DNA from: Patiria miniata
Taxonomy: Eukaryota; Echinodermata; Asteroidea; Valvatida; Asterinidae
Assembly: GCF_015706575.1 (NCBI RefSeq)
Contig: NW_024037047.1
Span: forward strand, 8,808,632-8,872,631
DNA: 64,000 nt
Direction: 5' to 3'
Shown here piece after piece: positions 22,320 through 36,815 of the stretch. Both the position numbers and the translations under genes were made by a program. Below the pieces are notes generated by a model. That model saw only the letters and a program-made list of their open reading frames with translations. It had not been told where the DNA came from and did not search any database. Every line of letters begins with the position of its first letter. Position 1 is the stretch's first letter.

Positions 22320-22908
22320 TTGCGAACGCAAACGCTACCCTCCTCACACATCCCAAGCCAGATGCTCCGCTGAGCGTCATGACGGATGCTTCAAATATTG
22401 CAGTAGGAGCTGTTCTTCAACAAGGGGTAGATGATTCACGGCAGCTGATCTCATTCTTCTCCAAAAAGCTCCAACCAGCCGAAACGCTCTACAGCACCTT
22501 TGGACGAGAACTCTTAGCTGTGTATCTGGACATTCGCCATTTTCGTCACTCGCTCAAGGGTCGAGAGTTTCACGTGCTCACTGATCACAAGCCCCTCACA
22601 TATGCTCAGTCAGCATCAATGGACAGACATTCCCCACGTGAGATTCGCCATCATGATTTTGTTTCACAATTCACTTGTGACATCAGATACGTCAAAGGTG
22701 GTGACAACCCTGCCGCGGACGCTCTTTCGCGTATCGAGCTCAACTCCCTCAGCCCAGGGCAGTCCCACACACTCCTCAATTTCAACAAAATGGCTGACCT
22801 ACAACGACAGTGTGACGAACTCCAACAACTTCGTCATTGGCCTAAACGCTATGTTACATTCGCTCGTTAATTGCCACACACTCACTGGGGGGGGGGGGGG
22901 GGGGCTCC
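22320..22908 (+). pseudogene. Ty3/gypsy RNase H fragment plus poly-G (unit copy 4)
   Basis: Frame open for 163 codons from the ATG at 22379, acidic residues intact. SPGQ replaces SPEQ near the end, as in copy 2. G tract of 18 bases. Confidence 0.78.
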
Positions 22909-24536
22909 TGTAGCGTTTTCAGATGATCAATTCTTAATTATCAATTCATCTTAATTTTTAGTTAATTATCACACTTTAATTATCAATGTTCCTTTTGAAC
23001 TTTTTAATGATTAATTCTCCTGAATGCATTACTCGTTTTCCTTGTATACACATATACCCACACAGTGCCTATGCAATATGTAGTCACTATACTTTTATAC
23101 AGAGCATTTTTCTGAGACTCAAGGAAACCACGATATGAGTAAGTTTCCCCATTCTTAAGTATTTCTTATTCCCAAGACTTCCTGTTTCCACCAGTATATA
23201 AGTGCTGCTCCAGGCCACTAGCAGTTCCTCACTGTTTCATTTCTGTTACAATTCCATTTCTATTCTAGTCTATTTCAGTTCACCAAGTTCTCTTTGTCTC
23301 AGTTCACTGTAACCAGTTCAATCAATCAATGTGTATTAAAATATTGTTGTGGAATAAACAATCATGGTAAACACAGTCCTCAAACAAATTGTGTATCAAC
23401 CTATCCATTCCCCAACAGTCCTAGACATAACTTGTCACTGAAATGTTATCTCTTTAAAATTAAATTGGACAAATTTTGGTTCTCAACTTAGCTATTCAAG
23501 AAGCTTAGGATATTGGAATCAGAGAGACATACACTGCACGAAGATATCAAAATATAGCAAGATGGTAAATATTAACAGTCTACTTGAAGACAAATGTTGA
23601 CTGGAACAACTGTTGGAGATAAGGAGACAAAATTCCCAACAGGTGGGTGATGTGTTTGAAGATACTTATGTCGGGAAATGAAAATATGTGTTATTCATGT
23701 TACATGTATTTGGCTATATTTTCAGATGACCACATCGTGCACAGCACTGAAGAAAGTTGGAATACAAATAACACTTTCTTCTTGAATCATACGTCATCCA
23801 CAATCAGATGAACCTAATCAAGGAGTGGCCTCCCGGTCGTTGGAGACAATCTTCACAAGAACAGTTTCAATCACCTAAATCTTAGGCGCCTACTATATAT
23901 TGAGTATGGGAAATATATGCACTGAGCAAGAGTGTATAAGTGTTAAATTGTATAATTGTTCAAAATGTATCAAATATTGTATACATTCAAACACATGTAT
24001 GTTTTACTTTATGCATGTTTTTTTCTAGATGAGGAGCAATGGATGAAAATTGTGGTGTTCACTGAAGTAAATTGCAGAACCTGGAGGAGGACGGCATCGC
24101 CGAGGACTATGATGAATATCTCGCTGCTGCTTTCAGCCACCTAGAAGGAAGAATAACGTTAACAAGTTGACAGAGTCAAGACCCTATGATGTGGTGTTAA
24201 TCATTGTAAGCGGAACAGCTGTCGGCATGGACACTAGGGAAAGTGACTGTCATATCAAACCATGCACAGCTGGCCTGAAGACATATACAGGAACGAAAGA
24301 GTTAATAATTGGTGAAGCAATCATTCTGTCTGCATAAATTGTTTTTACGAGAGTCAACTTTGTAACTATGATCTCATTTGTATGGTTTACTACACACATG
24401 CATTTTGCAGTTTAGAAATGTATTGAGTCAGCACTTCCATTTGTAATGTAAAATATACAACAGAACAAACTGTGGCATTATTTGGTGATGCTTTTATATG
24501 ATTGGATTGGATTGGATTTTTTTTGTTTTTTTGCAG

Positions 24537-24656
24537 CCACAACGACCATGCCGATGCACCAGCGGGTGCCAAACTGGAATGTGCAAATGCAAGAGGTTCA
24601 ATATTAAATGCAGGAAATCGTGCAAATGTCAAGAAGGCGAGTGCGCCAATAGAGAG
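24537..24656 (+). CDS. CXC zinc-cluster exon, type A (A4)
   Basis: Intact 120-nt phase 0-0 type A exon with nine cysteines, identical in protein to A1 and A3. Confidence 0.75.
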
Positions 24657-24997
24657 GTGAGATATAAGTAATGTGTTGTTATGAATTCATACATTATTGA
24701 TAAAGGAAAAATAGTAAAAACGGCCCTCTTAAAGGGAAAATACAACATTTGCAAACATCAAAAAATTAATCTACCAAATCATTTTGAAATACCTTGCTGG
24801 ACTGTGAGTGAATGACAGTGTAAAGCATCCTGTAAAATAATGGCACCTGGTATACTGTCATTTTCAAGAAAATCGGCCGATCAGCGTTGGAAAAAACGGT
24901 TGTTTTTTTTCAAATACTGGCCTGTACAACAGAACAAACTGTGGCATTATTTTGATGATGCTTTTTTATGATTGGATTGGATTTTTTTTTTTTGCAG

Positions 24998-25117
24998 CAA
25001 CAAAGACCTTGCAGATGCAATGGCATTTGCTCAACCGGCATGTGCAAATGCTACAGACTGAACATCAGATGCAGGAAATCTTGCAAATGCACAGAAGGCG
25101 AGTGTGCAAATAGGGAG
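24998..25117 (+). CDS. CXC zinc-cluster exon, type B (B6)
   Basis: Intact 120-nt phase 0-0 type B exon, nine cysteines. It carries the CAACCGGCATG variant shared with B1 of the leading unit, which hints at exchange between distant units. Confidence 0.75.
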
Positions 25118-26521
25118 GTGAGATATAAGTAATGTGTTGTTATGAATTCATACATTATTGATAAGGAAAAATAGTAAAAACGGCCCTCTTAAAGGGAAAA
25201 TACAACATTTGCAAACATCAAAAAAAAAACTACCAAATCATTTTGAAATACCTTGCTGGACTGTGAGTGAATGACAGTGTAAAGCATCCTGTAAAATAAT
25301 GGCACCTGGTATACTGTCATTTTCAAGAAAATCGGCCGATCAGCGTTGGAAAAAAACGGGTTTTTTTCAAATACTGGCCCCAGTTGACCATCGCACTTGT
25401 TTGCAATCGATTACACACCTATGAACGGGTACAAGCCAGCTAGACTGGTTCCCTGACCTTACAATTCCCCAATATATGTAAACTGCTCTGTTTCTTCTTA
25501 AATGGAGTCAGGGAACCAGACTACAGAAAAATGATTGTTTTTCTTGGTTTTTATAGAATTTAGGAACCCAAAACCTCCAAAAAGTCAGTGTAACTGTATT
25601 TGCTATATATTCCCAACCCCCAAATTCCATCCATTTCTGAAAATTACACCAAAAACTAATGAACGGCGACACAAAAAAGTTTTGTCCTGAAAAATCACAG
25701 CAATCGCATCAAATAATACCTCATTGTTTTATTTGTTTATAGATAAAATTGACAAAAAGGAAAAGAAAAAGACAAGAGCATGTCCTCAAGGACATGTAAG
25801 CAGAGGATGAGAGACTACAGGAAAGTAAGTATAATATGTGCAGTTGCATCAGAGCAACTAGTCCTGCACACACAAGTGCAAATGCACAAGTCAGTGCACC
25901 AACCAAGATAAGATGCCGCTGCTGAAGGAACTGCAAGACGAATATGTGCAGTTGCATCAGAGCAACTAGTCCTGCACACGCAAGTGCAAATGCACAAGTC
26001 AGTGCACCAACCAAGTAAGATGCCACTGCTAAACTCATTAAATCGTGACGTAATAAACAGGACTCGCGTATGCTACTCTGCATCGGGAGTCCTGTTTATT
26101 ACATCACGATTTACTGTGTTTTGTTTGCTGCCCGCAACGACGACTTTTACACAAATTGCACGTTCGGGTCGAAACAGGCATGACAGGACTTGAAAAACAG
26201 CTCTCAAAAGTACCTTTTGTACTCATTTCATGACAGAAACAATAGTCGTTTTTATTTCATCACACCTTAGGCTACATATACCCGAAAAATGACGGAAATG
26301 TCTTCGAGCATTCCACAACCTCTTTAAGAAAGCTACCAGTTTCACACACCATTTTGGACCTCTGCGGGGAGTCATTAAAGGGAACTGCATCCTGGAATGA
26401 GCCCAATTGGGCTTCAAAAACTACAAAATATTTAAAAGTAGAAAAAAAGTCACACAACTATCATTTGAAAAAAACTGGGAGTTTTGTGTTATGTGTGGGA
26501 GATCGATTTAGAGGTTCACTT

Positions 26522-27111
26522 TTGCGAACGCAAACGCTACCCTCCTCACACATCCCAAGCCAGATGCTCCGCTGAGCGTCATGACGGATGCTTCAAATAT
26601 TGCAGTAGGAGCTGTTCTTCAACAAGGGGTAGATGATTCACGGCAGCTGATCTCATTCTTCTCCAAAAAGCTCCAACCAGCCGAAACGCTCTACAGCACC
26701 TTTGGACGAGAACTCTTAGCTGTGTATCTGGACATTCGCCATTTTCGTCACTCGCTCAAGGGTCGAGAGTTTCACGTGCTCACTGATCACAAGCCCCTCA
26801 CATATGCTCAGTCAGCATCAATGGACAGACATTCCCCACGTGAGATTCGCCATCATGATTTTGTTTCACAATTCACTTGTGACATCAGATACGTCAAAGG
26901 TGGTGACAACCCTGCCGCGGACGCTCTTTCGCGTATCGAGCTCAACTCCCTCAGCCCAGAGCAGTCCCACACACTCCTCAATTTCAACAAAATGGCTGAC
27001 CTACAACGACAGTGTGACGAACTCCAACAACTTCGTCATTGGCCTAAACGCTATGTTACATTCGCTCGTTAATTGCCACACACTCACTGGGGGGGGGGGG
27101 GGGGGGGCTCC
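26522..27111 (+). pseudogene. Ty3/gypsy RNase H fragment plus poly-G (unit copy 5)
   Basis: Frame open for 163 codons from the ATG at 26581 with all four acidic RNase H residues; G tract of 19 bases. Confidence 0.78.
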
Positions 27112-28737
27112 TGTAGCGTTTTCAGATGATCAATTCTTAATTATCAATTCATCTTAATTTTTAGTTAATTATCACACTTTAATTATCAATGTTCCTTTTG
27201 AACTTTTTAATGATTAATTCTCCTGAATGCATTACTCGTTTTCCTTGTATACACATATACCCACACAGTGCCTATGCAATATGTAGTCACTATACTTTTA
27301 TACAGAGCATTTTTCTGAGACTCAAGGAAACCACGATATGAGTAAGTTTCCCCATTCTTAAGTATTTCTTATTCCCAAGACTTCCTGTTTCCACCAGTAT
27401 ATAAGTGCTGCTCCAGGCCACTAGCAGTTCCTCACTGTTTCATTTCTGTTACAATTCCATTTCTATTCTAGTCTATTTCAGTTCACCAAGTTCTCTTTGT
27501 CTCAGTTCACTGTAACCAGTTCAATCAATCAATGTGTATTAAAATATTGTTGTGGAATAAACAATCATGGTAAACACAGTCCTCAAACAAATTGTGTATC
27601 AACCTATCCATTCCCCAACAGTCCTAGACATAACTTGTCACTGAAATGTTATCTCTTTAAAATTAAATTGGACAAATTTTGGTTCTCAACTTAGCTATTC
27701 AAGAAGCTTAGGATATTGGAATCAGAGAGACATACACTGCACGAAGATATCAAAATATAGCAAGATGGTAAATATTAACAGTCTACTTGAAGACAAATGT
27801 TGACTGGAACAACTGTTGGAGATAAGGAGACAAAATTCCCAACAGGTGGGTGATGTGTTTGAAGATACTTATGTCGGGAAATGAAAATATGTGTTATTCA
27901 TGTTACATGTATTTGGCTATATTTTCAGATGACCACATCGTGCACAGCACTGAAGAAAGTTGGAATACAAATAACACTTTCTTCTTGAATCATACGTCAT
28001 CCACAATCAGATGAACCTAATCAAGGAGTGGCCTCCCGGTCGTTGGAGACAATCTTCACAAGAACAGTTTCAATCACCTAAATCTTAGGCGCCTACTATA
28101 TATTGAGTATGGGAAATATATGCACTGAGCAAGAGTGTATAAGTGTTAAATTGTATAATTGTTCAAAATGTATCAAATATTGTATACATTCAAACACATG
28201 TATGTTTTACTTTATGCATGTTTTTTTCTAGATGAGGAGCAATGGATGAAAATTGTGGTGTTCACTGAAGTAAATTGCAGAACCTGGAGGAGGACGGCAT
28301 CGCCGAGGACTATGATGAATATCTCGCTGCTGCTTTCAGCCACCTAGAAGGAAGAATAACGTTAACAAGTTGACAGAGTCAAGACCCTATGATGTGGTGT
28401 TAATCATTGTAAGCGGAACAGCTGTCGGCATGGACACTAGGGAAAGTGACTGTCATATCAAACCATGCACAGCTGGCCTGAAGACATATACAGGAACGAA
28501 AGAGTTAATAATTGGTGAAGCAATCATTCTGTCTGCATAAATTGTTTTTACGAGAGTCAACTTTATAACTATGATCTCATTTGTATGGTTTACTACACAC
28601 ATGCATTTTGCAGTTTAGAAATGTATTGAGTCAGCACTTCCATTTGTAATGTAAAATATACAACAGAACAAACTGTGGCATTATTTGGTGATGCTTTTAT
28701 ATGATTGGATTGGATTGGATTTTTTTTGTTTTTGCAG

Positions 28738-28857
28738 CCACAACGACCATGCCGATGCACCAGCGGGTGCCAAACTGGAATGTGCAAATGCAAGAGGTTC
28801 AATATTAAATGCAGGAAATCGTGCAAATGTCAAGAAGGCGAGTGCGCCAATAGAGAG
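28738..28857 (+). CDS. CXC zinc-cluster exon, type A (A5)
   Basis: Intact 120-nt phase 0-0 type A exon. This unit has no type B cassette: the intron runs straight into the CCCCAGTTGACCATCGC block that precedes the terminal exon, making the unit about 457 bp shorter. Confidence 0.75.
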
Positions 28858-30265
28858 GTGAGATATAAGTAATGTGTTGTTATGAATTCATACATTATTG
28901 ATAAAGGAAAAATAGTAAAAACGGCCCTCTTAAAGGGAAAATACAACATTTGCAAACATCAAAAAATTAATCTACCAAATCATTTTGAAATACCTTGCTG
29001 GACTGTGAGTGAATGACAGTGTAAAGCATCCTGTAAAATAATGGCACCTGGTATACTGTCATTTTCAAGAAAATCGGCCGATCAGCGTTGGAAAAAACGG
29101 TTGTTTTTTTTCAAATACTGGCCCCAGTTGACCATCGCACTTGTTTGCAATCGATTACACACCTATGAACGGGTACAAGCCAGCTAGACTGGTTCCCTGA
29201 CCTTACAATTCCCCAATATATGTAAACTGCTCTGTTTCTTCTTAAATGGAGTCAGGGAACCAGACTACAGAAAAATGATTGTTTTTCTTGGTTTTTATAG
29301 AATTTAGGAACCCAAAACCTCCAAAAAGTCAGTGTAACTGTATTTGCTATATATTCCCAACCCCCCAATTCCATCCATTTCTGAAAATTACACCAAAAAC
29401 TAATGAACGGCGACACAAAAAAGTTTTGTCCTGAAAAATCACAGCAATCGCATCAAATAATACCTCATTGTTTTATTTGTTTATAGATAAAATTGACAAA
29501 AAGGAAAAGAAAAAGACAAGAGCATGTCCTCAAAGACATGTAAGCAGAGGATGAGAGACTACAGGAAAGTAAGTATAATATGTGCAGTTGCATCAGAGCA
29601 ACTAGTCCTGCACACACAAGTGCAAATGCACAAGTCAGTGCACCAACCAAGATAAGATGCCGCTGCTGAAGGAACTGCAAGACGAATATGTGCAGTTGCA
29701 TCAGAGCAACTAGTCCTGCACACGCAAGTGCAAATGCACAAGTCAGTGCACCAACCAAGTAAGATGCCACTGCTAAACTCATTAAATCGTGACGTAATAA
29801 ACAGGACTCGCGTATGCTACTCTGCATCGGGAGTCCTGTTTATTACATCACGATTTACTGTGTTTTGTTTGCTGCCCGCAACGACGACTTTTACACAAAT
29901 TGCACGTTCGGGTCGAAACAGGCATGACAGGACTTGAAAAACAGCTCTCAAAAGTACCTTTTGTACTCATTTCATGACAGAAACAATAGTCGTTTTTATT
30001 TCATCACACCTTAGGCTACATATACCCGAAAAATGACGGAAATGTCTTCGAGCATTCCACAACCTCTTTAAGAAAGCTACCAGTTTCACACACCATTTTG
30101 GACCTCTGCGGGGAGTCATTAAAGGGAACTGCATCCTGGAATGAGCCCAATTGGGCTTCAAAAACTACAAAATATTTAAAAGTAGAAAAAAAGTCACACA
30201 ACTATCATTTGAAAAAAACTGGGAGTTTTGTGTTATGTGTGGGAGATCGATTTAGAGGTTCACTT

Positions 30266-30855
30266 TTGCGAACGCAAACGCTACCCTCCTCACACATCCC
30301 AAGCCAGATGCTCCGCTGAGCGTCATGACGGATGCTTCAAATATTGCAGTAGGAGCTGTTCTTCAACAAGGGGTAGATGATTCACGGCAGCTGATCTCAT
30401 TCTTCTCCAAAAAGCTCCAACCAGCCGAAACGCTCTACAGCACCTTTGGACGAGAACTCTTAGCTGTGTATCTGGACATTCGCCATTTTCGTCACTCGCT
30501 CAAGGGTCGAGAGTTTCACGTGCTCACTGATCACAAGCCCCTCACATATGCTCAGTCAGCATCAATGGACAGACATTCCCCACGTGAGATTCGCCATCAT
30601 GATTTTGTTTCACAATTCACTTGTGACATCAGATACGTCAAAGGTGGTGACAACCCTGCCGCGGACGCTCTTTCGCGTATCGAGCTCAACTCCCTCAGCC
30701 CAGAGCAGTCCCACACACTCCTCAATTTCAACAAAATGGCTGACCTACAACGACAGTGTGACGAACTCCAACAACTTCGTCATTGGCCTAAACGCTATGT
30801 TACATTCGCTCGTTAATTGCCACACACTCACTGGGGGGGGGGGGGGGGGGGCTCC
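30266..30855 (+). pseudogene. Ty3/gypsy RNase H fragment plus poly-G (unit copy 6)
   Basis: Frame open for 163 codons from the ATG at 30325, acidic residues intact; G tract of 19 bases. Confidence 0.78.
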
Positions 30856-32483
30856 TGTAGCGTTTTCAGATGATCAATTCTTAATTATCAATTCATCTTA
30901 ATTTTTAGTTAATTATCACACTTTAATTATCAATGTTCCTTTTGAACTTTTTAATGATTAATTCTCCTGAATGCATTACTCGTTTTCCTTGTATACACAT
31001 ATACCCACACAGTGCCTATGCAATATGTAGTCACTATACTTTTATACAGAGCATTTTTCTGAGACTCAAGGAAACCACGATATGAGTAAGTTTCCCCATT
31101 CTTAAGTATTTCTTATTCCCAAGACTTCCTGTTTCCACCAGTATATAAGTGCTGCTCCAGGCCACTAGCAGTTCCTCACTGTTTCATTTCTGTTACAATT
31201 CCATTTCTATTCTAGTCTATTTCAGTTCACCAAGTTCTCTTTGTCTCAGTTCACTGTAACCAGTTCAATCAATCAATGTGTATTAAAATATTGTTGTGGA
31301 ATAAACAATCATGGTAAACACAGTCCTCAAACAAATTGTGTATCAACCTATCCATTCCCCAACAGTCCTAGACATAACTTGTCACTGAAATGTTATCTCT
31401 TTAAAATTAAATTGGACAAATTTTGGTTCTCAACTTAGCTATTCAAGAAGCTTAGGATATTGGAATCAGAGAGACATACACTGCACGAAGATATCAAAAT
31501 ATAGCAAGATGGTAAATATTAACAGTCTACTTGAAGACAAATGTTGACTGGAACAACTGTTGGAGATAAGGAGACAAAATTCCCAACAGGTGGGTGATGT
31601 GTTTGAAGATACTTATGTCGGGAAATGAAAATATGTGTTATTCATGTTACATGTATTTGGCTATATTTTCAGATGACCACATCGTGCACAGCACTGAAGA
31701 AAGTTGGAATACAAATAACACTTTCTTCTTGAATCATACGTCATCCACAATCAGATGAACCTAATCAAGGAGTGGCCTCCCGGTCGTTGGAGACAATCTT
31801 CACAAGAACAGTTTCAATCACCTAAATCTTAGGCGCCTACTATATATTGAGTATGGGAAATATATGCACTGAGCAAGAGTGTATAAGTGTTAAATTGTAT
31901 AATTGTTCAAAATGTATCAAATATTGTATACATTCAAACACATGTATGTTTTACTTTATGCATGTTTTTTTCTAGATGAGGAGCAATGGATGAAAATTGT
32001 GGTGTTCACTGAAGTAAATTGCAGAACCTGGAGGAGGACGGCATCGCCGAGGACTATGATGAATATCTCGCTGCTGCTTTCAGCCACCTAGAAGGAAGAA
32101 TAACGTTAACAAGTTGACAGAGTCAAGACCCTATGATGTGGTGTTAATCATTGTAAGCGGAACAGCTGTCGGCATGGACACTAGGGAAAGTGACTGTCAT
32201 ATCAAACCATGCACAGCTGGCCTGAAGACATATACAGGAACGAAAGAGTTAATAATTGGTGAAGCAATCATTCTGTCTGCATAAATTGTTTTTACGAGAG
32301 TCAACTTTATAACTATGATCTCATTTGTATGGTTTACTACACACATGCATTTTGCAGTTTAGAAATGTATTGAGTCAGCACTTCCATTTGTAATGTAAAA
32401 TATACAACAGAACAAACTGTGGCATTATTTGGTGATGCTTTTATATGATTGGATTGGATTGGATTTTTTTTGTTTTTTTGCAG

Positions 32484-32603
32484 CCACAACGACCATGCCG
32501 ATGCACCAGCGGGTGCCAAACTGGAATGTGCAAATGCAAGAGGTTCAATATTAAATGCAGGAAATCGTGCAAATGTCAAGAAGGCGAGTGCGCCAATAGA
32601 GAG
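32484..32603 (+). CDS. CXC zinc-cluster exon, type A (A6)
   Basis: Intact 120-nt phase 0-0 type A exon, again in a unit without a type B cassette. Confidence 0.75.
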
Positions 32604-34012
32604 GTGAGATATAAGTAATGTGTTGTTATGAATTCATACATTATTGATAAAGGAAAAATAGTAAAAACGGCCCTCTTAAAGGGAAAATACAACATTTGCA
32701 AACATCAAAAAATTAATCTACCAAATCATTTTGAAATACCTTGCTGGACTGTGAGTGAATGACAGTGTAAAGCATCCTGTAAAATAATGGCACCTGGTAT
32801 ACTGTCATTTTCAAGAAAATCGGCCGATCAGCGTTGGAAAAAACGGTTGTTGTTTTTTCAAATACTGGCCCCAGTTGACCATCGCACTTGTTTGCAATCG
32901 ATTACACACCTATGAACGGGTACAAGCCAGCTAGACTGGTTCCCTGACCTTACAATTCCCCAATATATGTAAACTGCTCTGTTTCTTCTTAAATGGAGTC
33001 AGGGAACCAGACTACAGAAAAATGATTGTTTTTCTTGGTTTTTATAGAATTTAGGAACCCAAAACCTCCAAAAAGTCAGTGTAACTGTATTTGCTATATA
33101 TTCCCAACCCCCCAATTCCATCCATTTCTGAAAATTACACCAAAAACTAATGAACGGCGACACAAAAAAGTTTTGTCCTGAAAAATCACAGCAATCGCAT
33201 CAAATAATACCTCATTGTTTTATTTGTTTATAGATAAAATTGACAAAAAGGAAAAGAAAAAGACAAGAGCATGTCCTCAAAGACATGTAAGCAGAGGATG
33301 AGAGACTACAGGAAAGTAAGTATAATATGTGCAGTTGCATCAGAGCAACTAGTCCTGCACACACAAGTGCAAATGCACAAGTCAGTGCACCAACCAAGAT
33401 AAGATGCCGCTGCTGAAGGAACTGCAAGACGAATATGTGCAGTTGCATCAGAGCAACTAGTCCTGCACACGCAAGTGCAAATGCACAAGTCAGTGCACCA
33501 ACCAAGTAAGATGCCACTGCTAAACTCATTAAATCGTGACGTAATAAACAGGACTCGCGTATGCTACTCTGCATCGGGAGTCCTGTTTATTACATCACGA
33601 TTTACTGTGTTTTGTTTGCTGCCCGCAACGACGACTTTTACACAAATTGCACGTTCGGGTCGAAACAGGCATGACAGGACTTGAAAAACAGCTCTCAAAA
33701 GTACCTTTTGTACTCATTTCATGACAGAAACAATAGTCGTTTTTATTTCATCACACCTTAGGCTACATATACCCGAAAAATGACGGAAATGTCTTCGAGC
33801 ATTCCACAACCTCTTTAAGAAAGCTACCAGTTTCACACACCATTTTGGACCTCTGCGGGGAGTCATTAAAGGGAACTGCATCCTGGAATGAGCCCAATTG
33901 GGCTTCAAAAACTACAAAATATTTAAAAGTAGAAAAAAAGTCACACAACTATCATTTGAAAAAAACTGGGAGTTTTGTGTTATGTGTGGGAGATCGATTT
34001 AGAGGTTCACTT

Positions 34013-34605
34013 TTGCGAACGCAAACGCTACCCTCCTCACACATCCCAAGCCAGATGCTCCGCTGAGCGTCATGACGGATGCTTCAAATATTGCAGTAGG
34101 AGCTGTTCTTCAACAAGGGGTAGATGATTCACGGCAGCTGATCTCATTCTTCTCCAAAAAGCTCCAACCAGCCGAAACGCTCTACAGCACCTTTGGACGA
34201 GAACTCTTAGCTGTGTATCTGGACATTCGCCATTTTCGTCACTCGCTCAAGGGTCGAGAGTTTCACGTGCTCACTGATCACAAGCCCCTCACATATGCTC
34301 AGTCAGCATCAATGGACAGACATTCCCCACGTGAGATTCGCCATCATGATTTTGTTTCACAATTCACTTGTGACATCAGATACGTCAAAGGTGGTGACAA
34401 CCCTGCCGCGGACGCTCTTTCGCGTATCGAGCTCAACTCCCTCAGCCCAGAGCAGTCCCACACACTCCTCAATTTCAACAAAATGGCTGACCTACAACGA
34501 CAGTGTGACGAACTCCAACAACTTCGTCATTGGCCTAAATGCTATGTTACATTCGCTCGTTAATTGCCACACACTCACTGGGGGGGGGGGGGGGGGGGGG
34601 GCTCC
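34013..34605 (+). pseudogene. Ty3/gypsy RNase H fragment plus poly-G (unit copy 7)
   Basis: Frame open for 163 codons from the ATG at 34072; one R-to-C change (WPKCYVTFAR). Acidic residues intact. G tract of 22 bases. Confidence 0.78.
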
Positions 34606-36234
34606 TGTAGCGTTTTCAGATGATCAATTCTTAATTATCAATTCATCTTAATTTTTAGTTAATTATCACACTTTAATTATCAATGTTCCTTTTGAACTTT
34701 TTAATGATTAATTCTCCTGAATGCATTACTCGTTTTCCTTGTATACACATATACCCACACAGTGCCTATGCAATATGTAGTCACTATACTTTTATACAGA
34801 GCATTTTTCTGAGACTCAAGGAAACCACGATATGAGTAAGTTTCCCCATTCTTAAGTATTTCTTATTCCCAAGACTTCCTGTTTCCACCAGTATATAAGT
34901 GCTGCTCCAGGCCACTAGCAGTTCCTCACTGTTTCATTTCTGTTACAATTCCATTTCTATTCTAGTCTATTTCAGTTCACCAAGTTCTCTTTGTCTCAGT
35001 TCACTGTAACCAGTTCAATCAATCAATGTGTATTAAAATATTGTTGTGGAATAAACAATCATGGTAAACACAGTCCTCAAACAAATTGTGTATCAACCTA
35101 TCCATTCCCCAACAGTCCTAGACATAACTTGTCACTGAAATGTTATCTCTTTAAAATTAAATTGGACAAATTTTGGTTCTCAACTTAGCTATTCAAGAAG
35201 CTTAGGATATTGGAATCAGAGAGACATACACTGCACGAAGATATCAAAATATAGCAAGATGGTAAATATTAACAGTCTACTTGAAGACAAATGTTGACTG
35301 GAACAACTGTTGGAGATAAGGAGACAAAATTCCCAACAGGTGGGTGATGTGTTTGAAGATACTTATGTCGGGAAATGAAAATATGTGTTATTCATGTTAC
35401 ATGTATTTGGCTATATTTTCAGATGACCACATCGTGCACAGCACTGAAGAAAGTTGGAATACAAATAACACTTTCTTCTTGAATCATACGTCATCCACAA
35501 TCAGATGAACCTAATCAAGGAGTGGCCTCCCGGTCGTTGGAGACAATCTTCACAAGAACAGTTTCAATCACCTAAATCTTAGGCACCTACTATATATTGA
35601 GTATGGGAAATATATGCACTGAGCAAGAGTGTATAAGTGTTAAATTGTATAATTGTTCAAAATGTATCAAATATTGTATACATTCAAACACATGTATGTT
35701 TTACTTTATGCATGTTTTTTTTCTAGATGAGGAGCAATGGATGAAAATTGTGGTGTTCACTGAAGTAAATTGCAGAACCTGGAGGAGGACGGCATCGCCG
35801 AGGACTATGATGAATATCTGGCTGCTGCTTTCAGCCACCTAGAAGGAAGAATAACGTTAACAAGTTGACAGAGTCAAGACCCTATGATGTGGTGTTAATC
35901 ATTGTAAGCGGAACAGCTGTCGGCATGGACACTAGGGAAAGTGACTGTCATATCAAACCATGCACAGCTGGCCTGAAGACATATACAGGAACGAAAGAGT
36001 TAATAATTGGTGAAGCAATCATTCTGTCTGCATAAATTGTTTTTACGAGAGTCAACTTTATAACTATGATCTCATTTGTATGGTTTACTACACACATGCA
36101 TTTTGCAGTTTAGAAATGTATTGAGTCAGCACTTCCATTTGTAATGTAAAATATACAACAGAACAAACTGTGGCATTATTTGGTGATGCTTTTATATGAT
36201 TGGATTGGATTGGATTTTTTTTGTTTTTTTGCAG

Positions 36235-36354
36235 CCACAACGACCATGCCGATGCACCAGCGGGTGCCAAACTGGAATGTGCAAATGCAAGAGGTTCAAT
36301 ATTAAATGCAGGAAATCGTGCAAATGTCAAGAAGGCGAGTGCGCCAATAGAGAG
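36235..36354 (+). CDS. CXC zinc-cluster exon, type A (A7)
   Basis: Intact 120-nt phase 0-0 type A exon with nine cysteines, followed by type B exon B7. Confidence 0.75.
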
Positions 36355-36695
36355 GTGAGATATAAGTAATGTGTTGTTATGAATTCATACATTATTGATA
36401 AAGGAAAAATAGTAAAAACGGCCCTCTTAAAGGGAAAATACAACATTTGCAAACATCAAAAAATTAATCTACCAAATCATTTTGAAATACCTTGCTGGAC
36501 TGTGAGTGAATGACAGTGTAAAGCATCCTGTAAAATAATGGCACCTGGTATACTGTCATTTTCAAGAAAATCGGCCGATCAGCGTTGGAAAAAACGGTTG
36601 TTTTTTTTCAAATACTGGCCTGTACAACAGAACAAACTGTGGCATTATTTTGATGATGCTTTTTTATGATTGGATTGGATTTTTTTTTTTTGCAG

Positions 36696-36815
36696 CAACA
36701 AAGACCTTGCAGATGCAATGGCATTTGCTCAACTGGCATGTGCAAATGCTACAGACTGAACATCAGATGCAGGAAATCTTGCAAATGCACAGAAGGCGAG
36801 TGTGCAAATAGGGAG
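36696..36815 (+). CDS. CXC zinc-cluster exon, type B (B7)
   Basis: Intact 120-nt phase 0-0 type B exon with nine cysteines; 461 bp after A7. Confidence 0.75.
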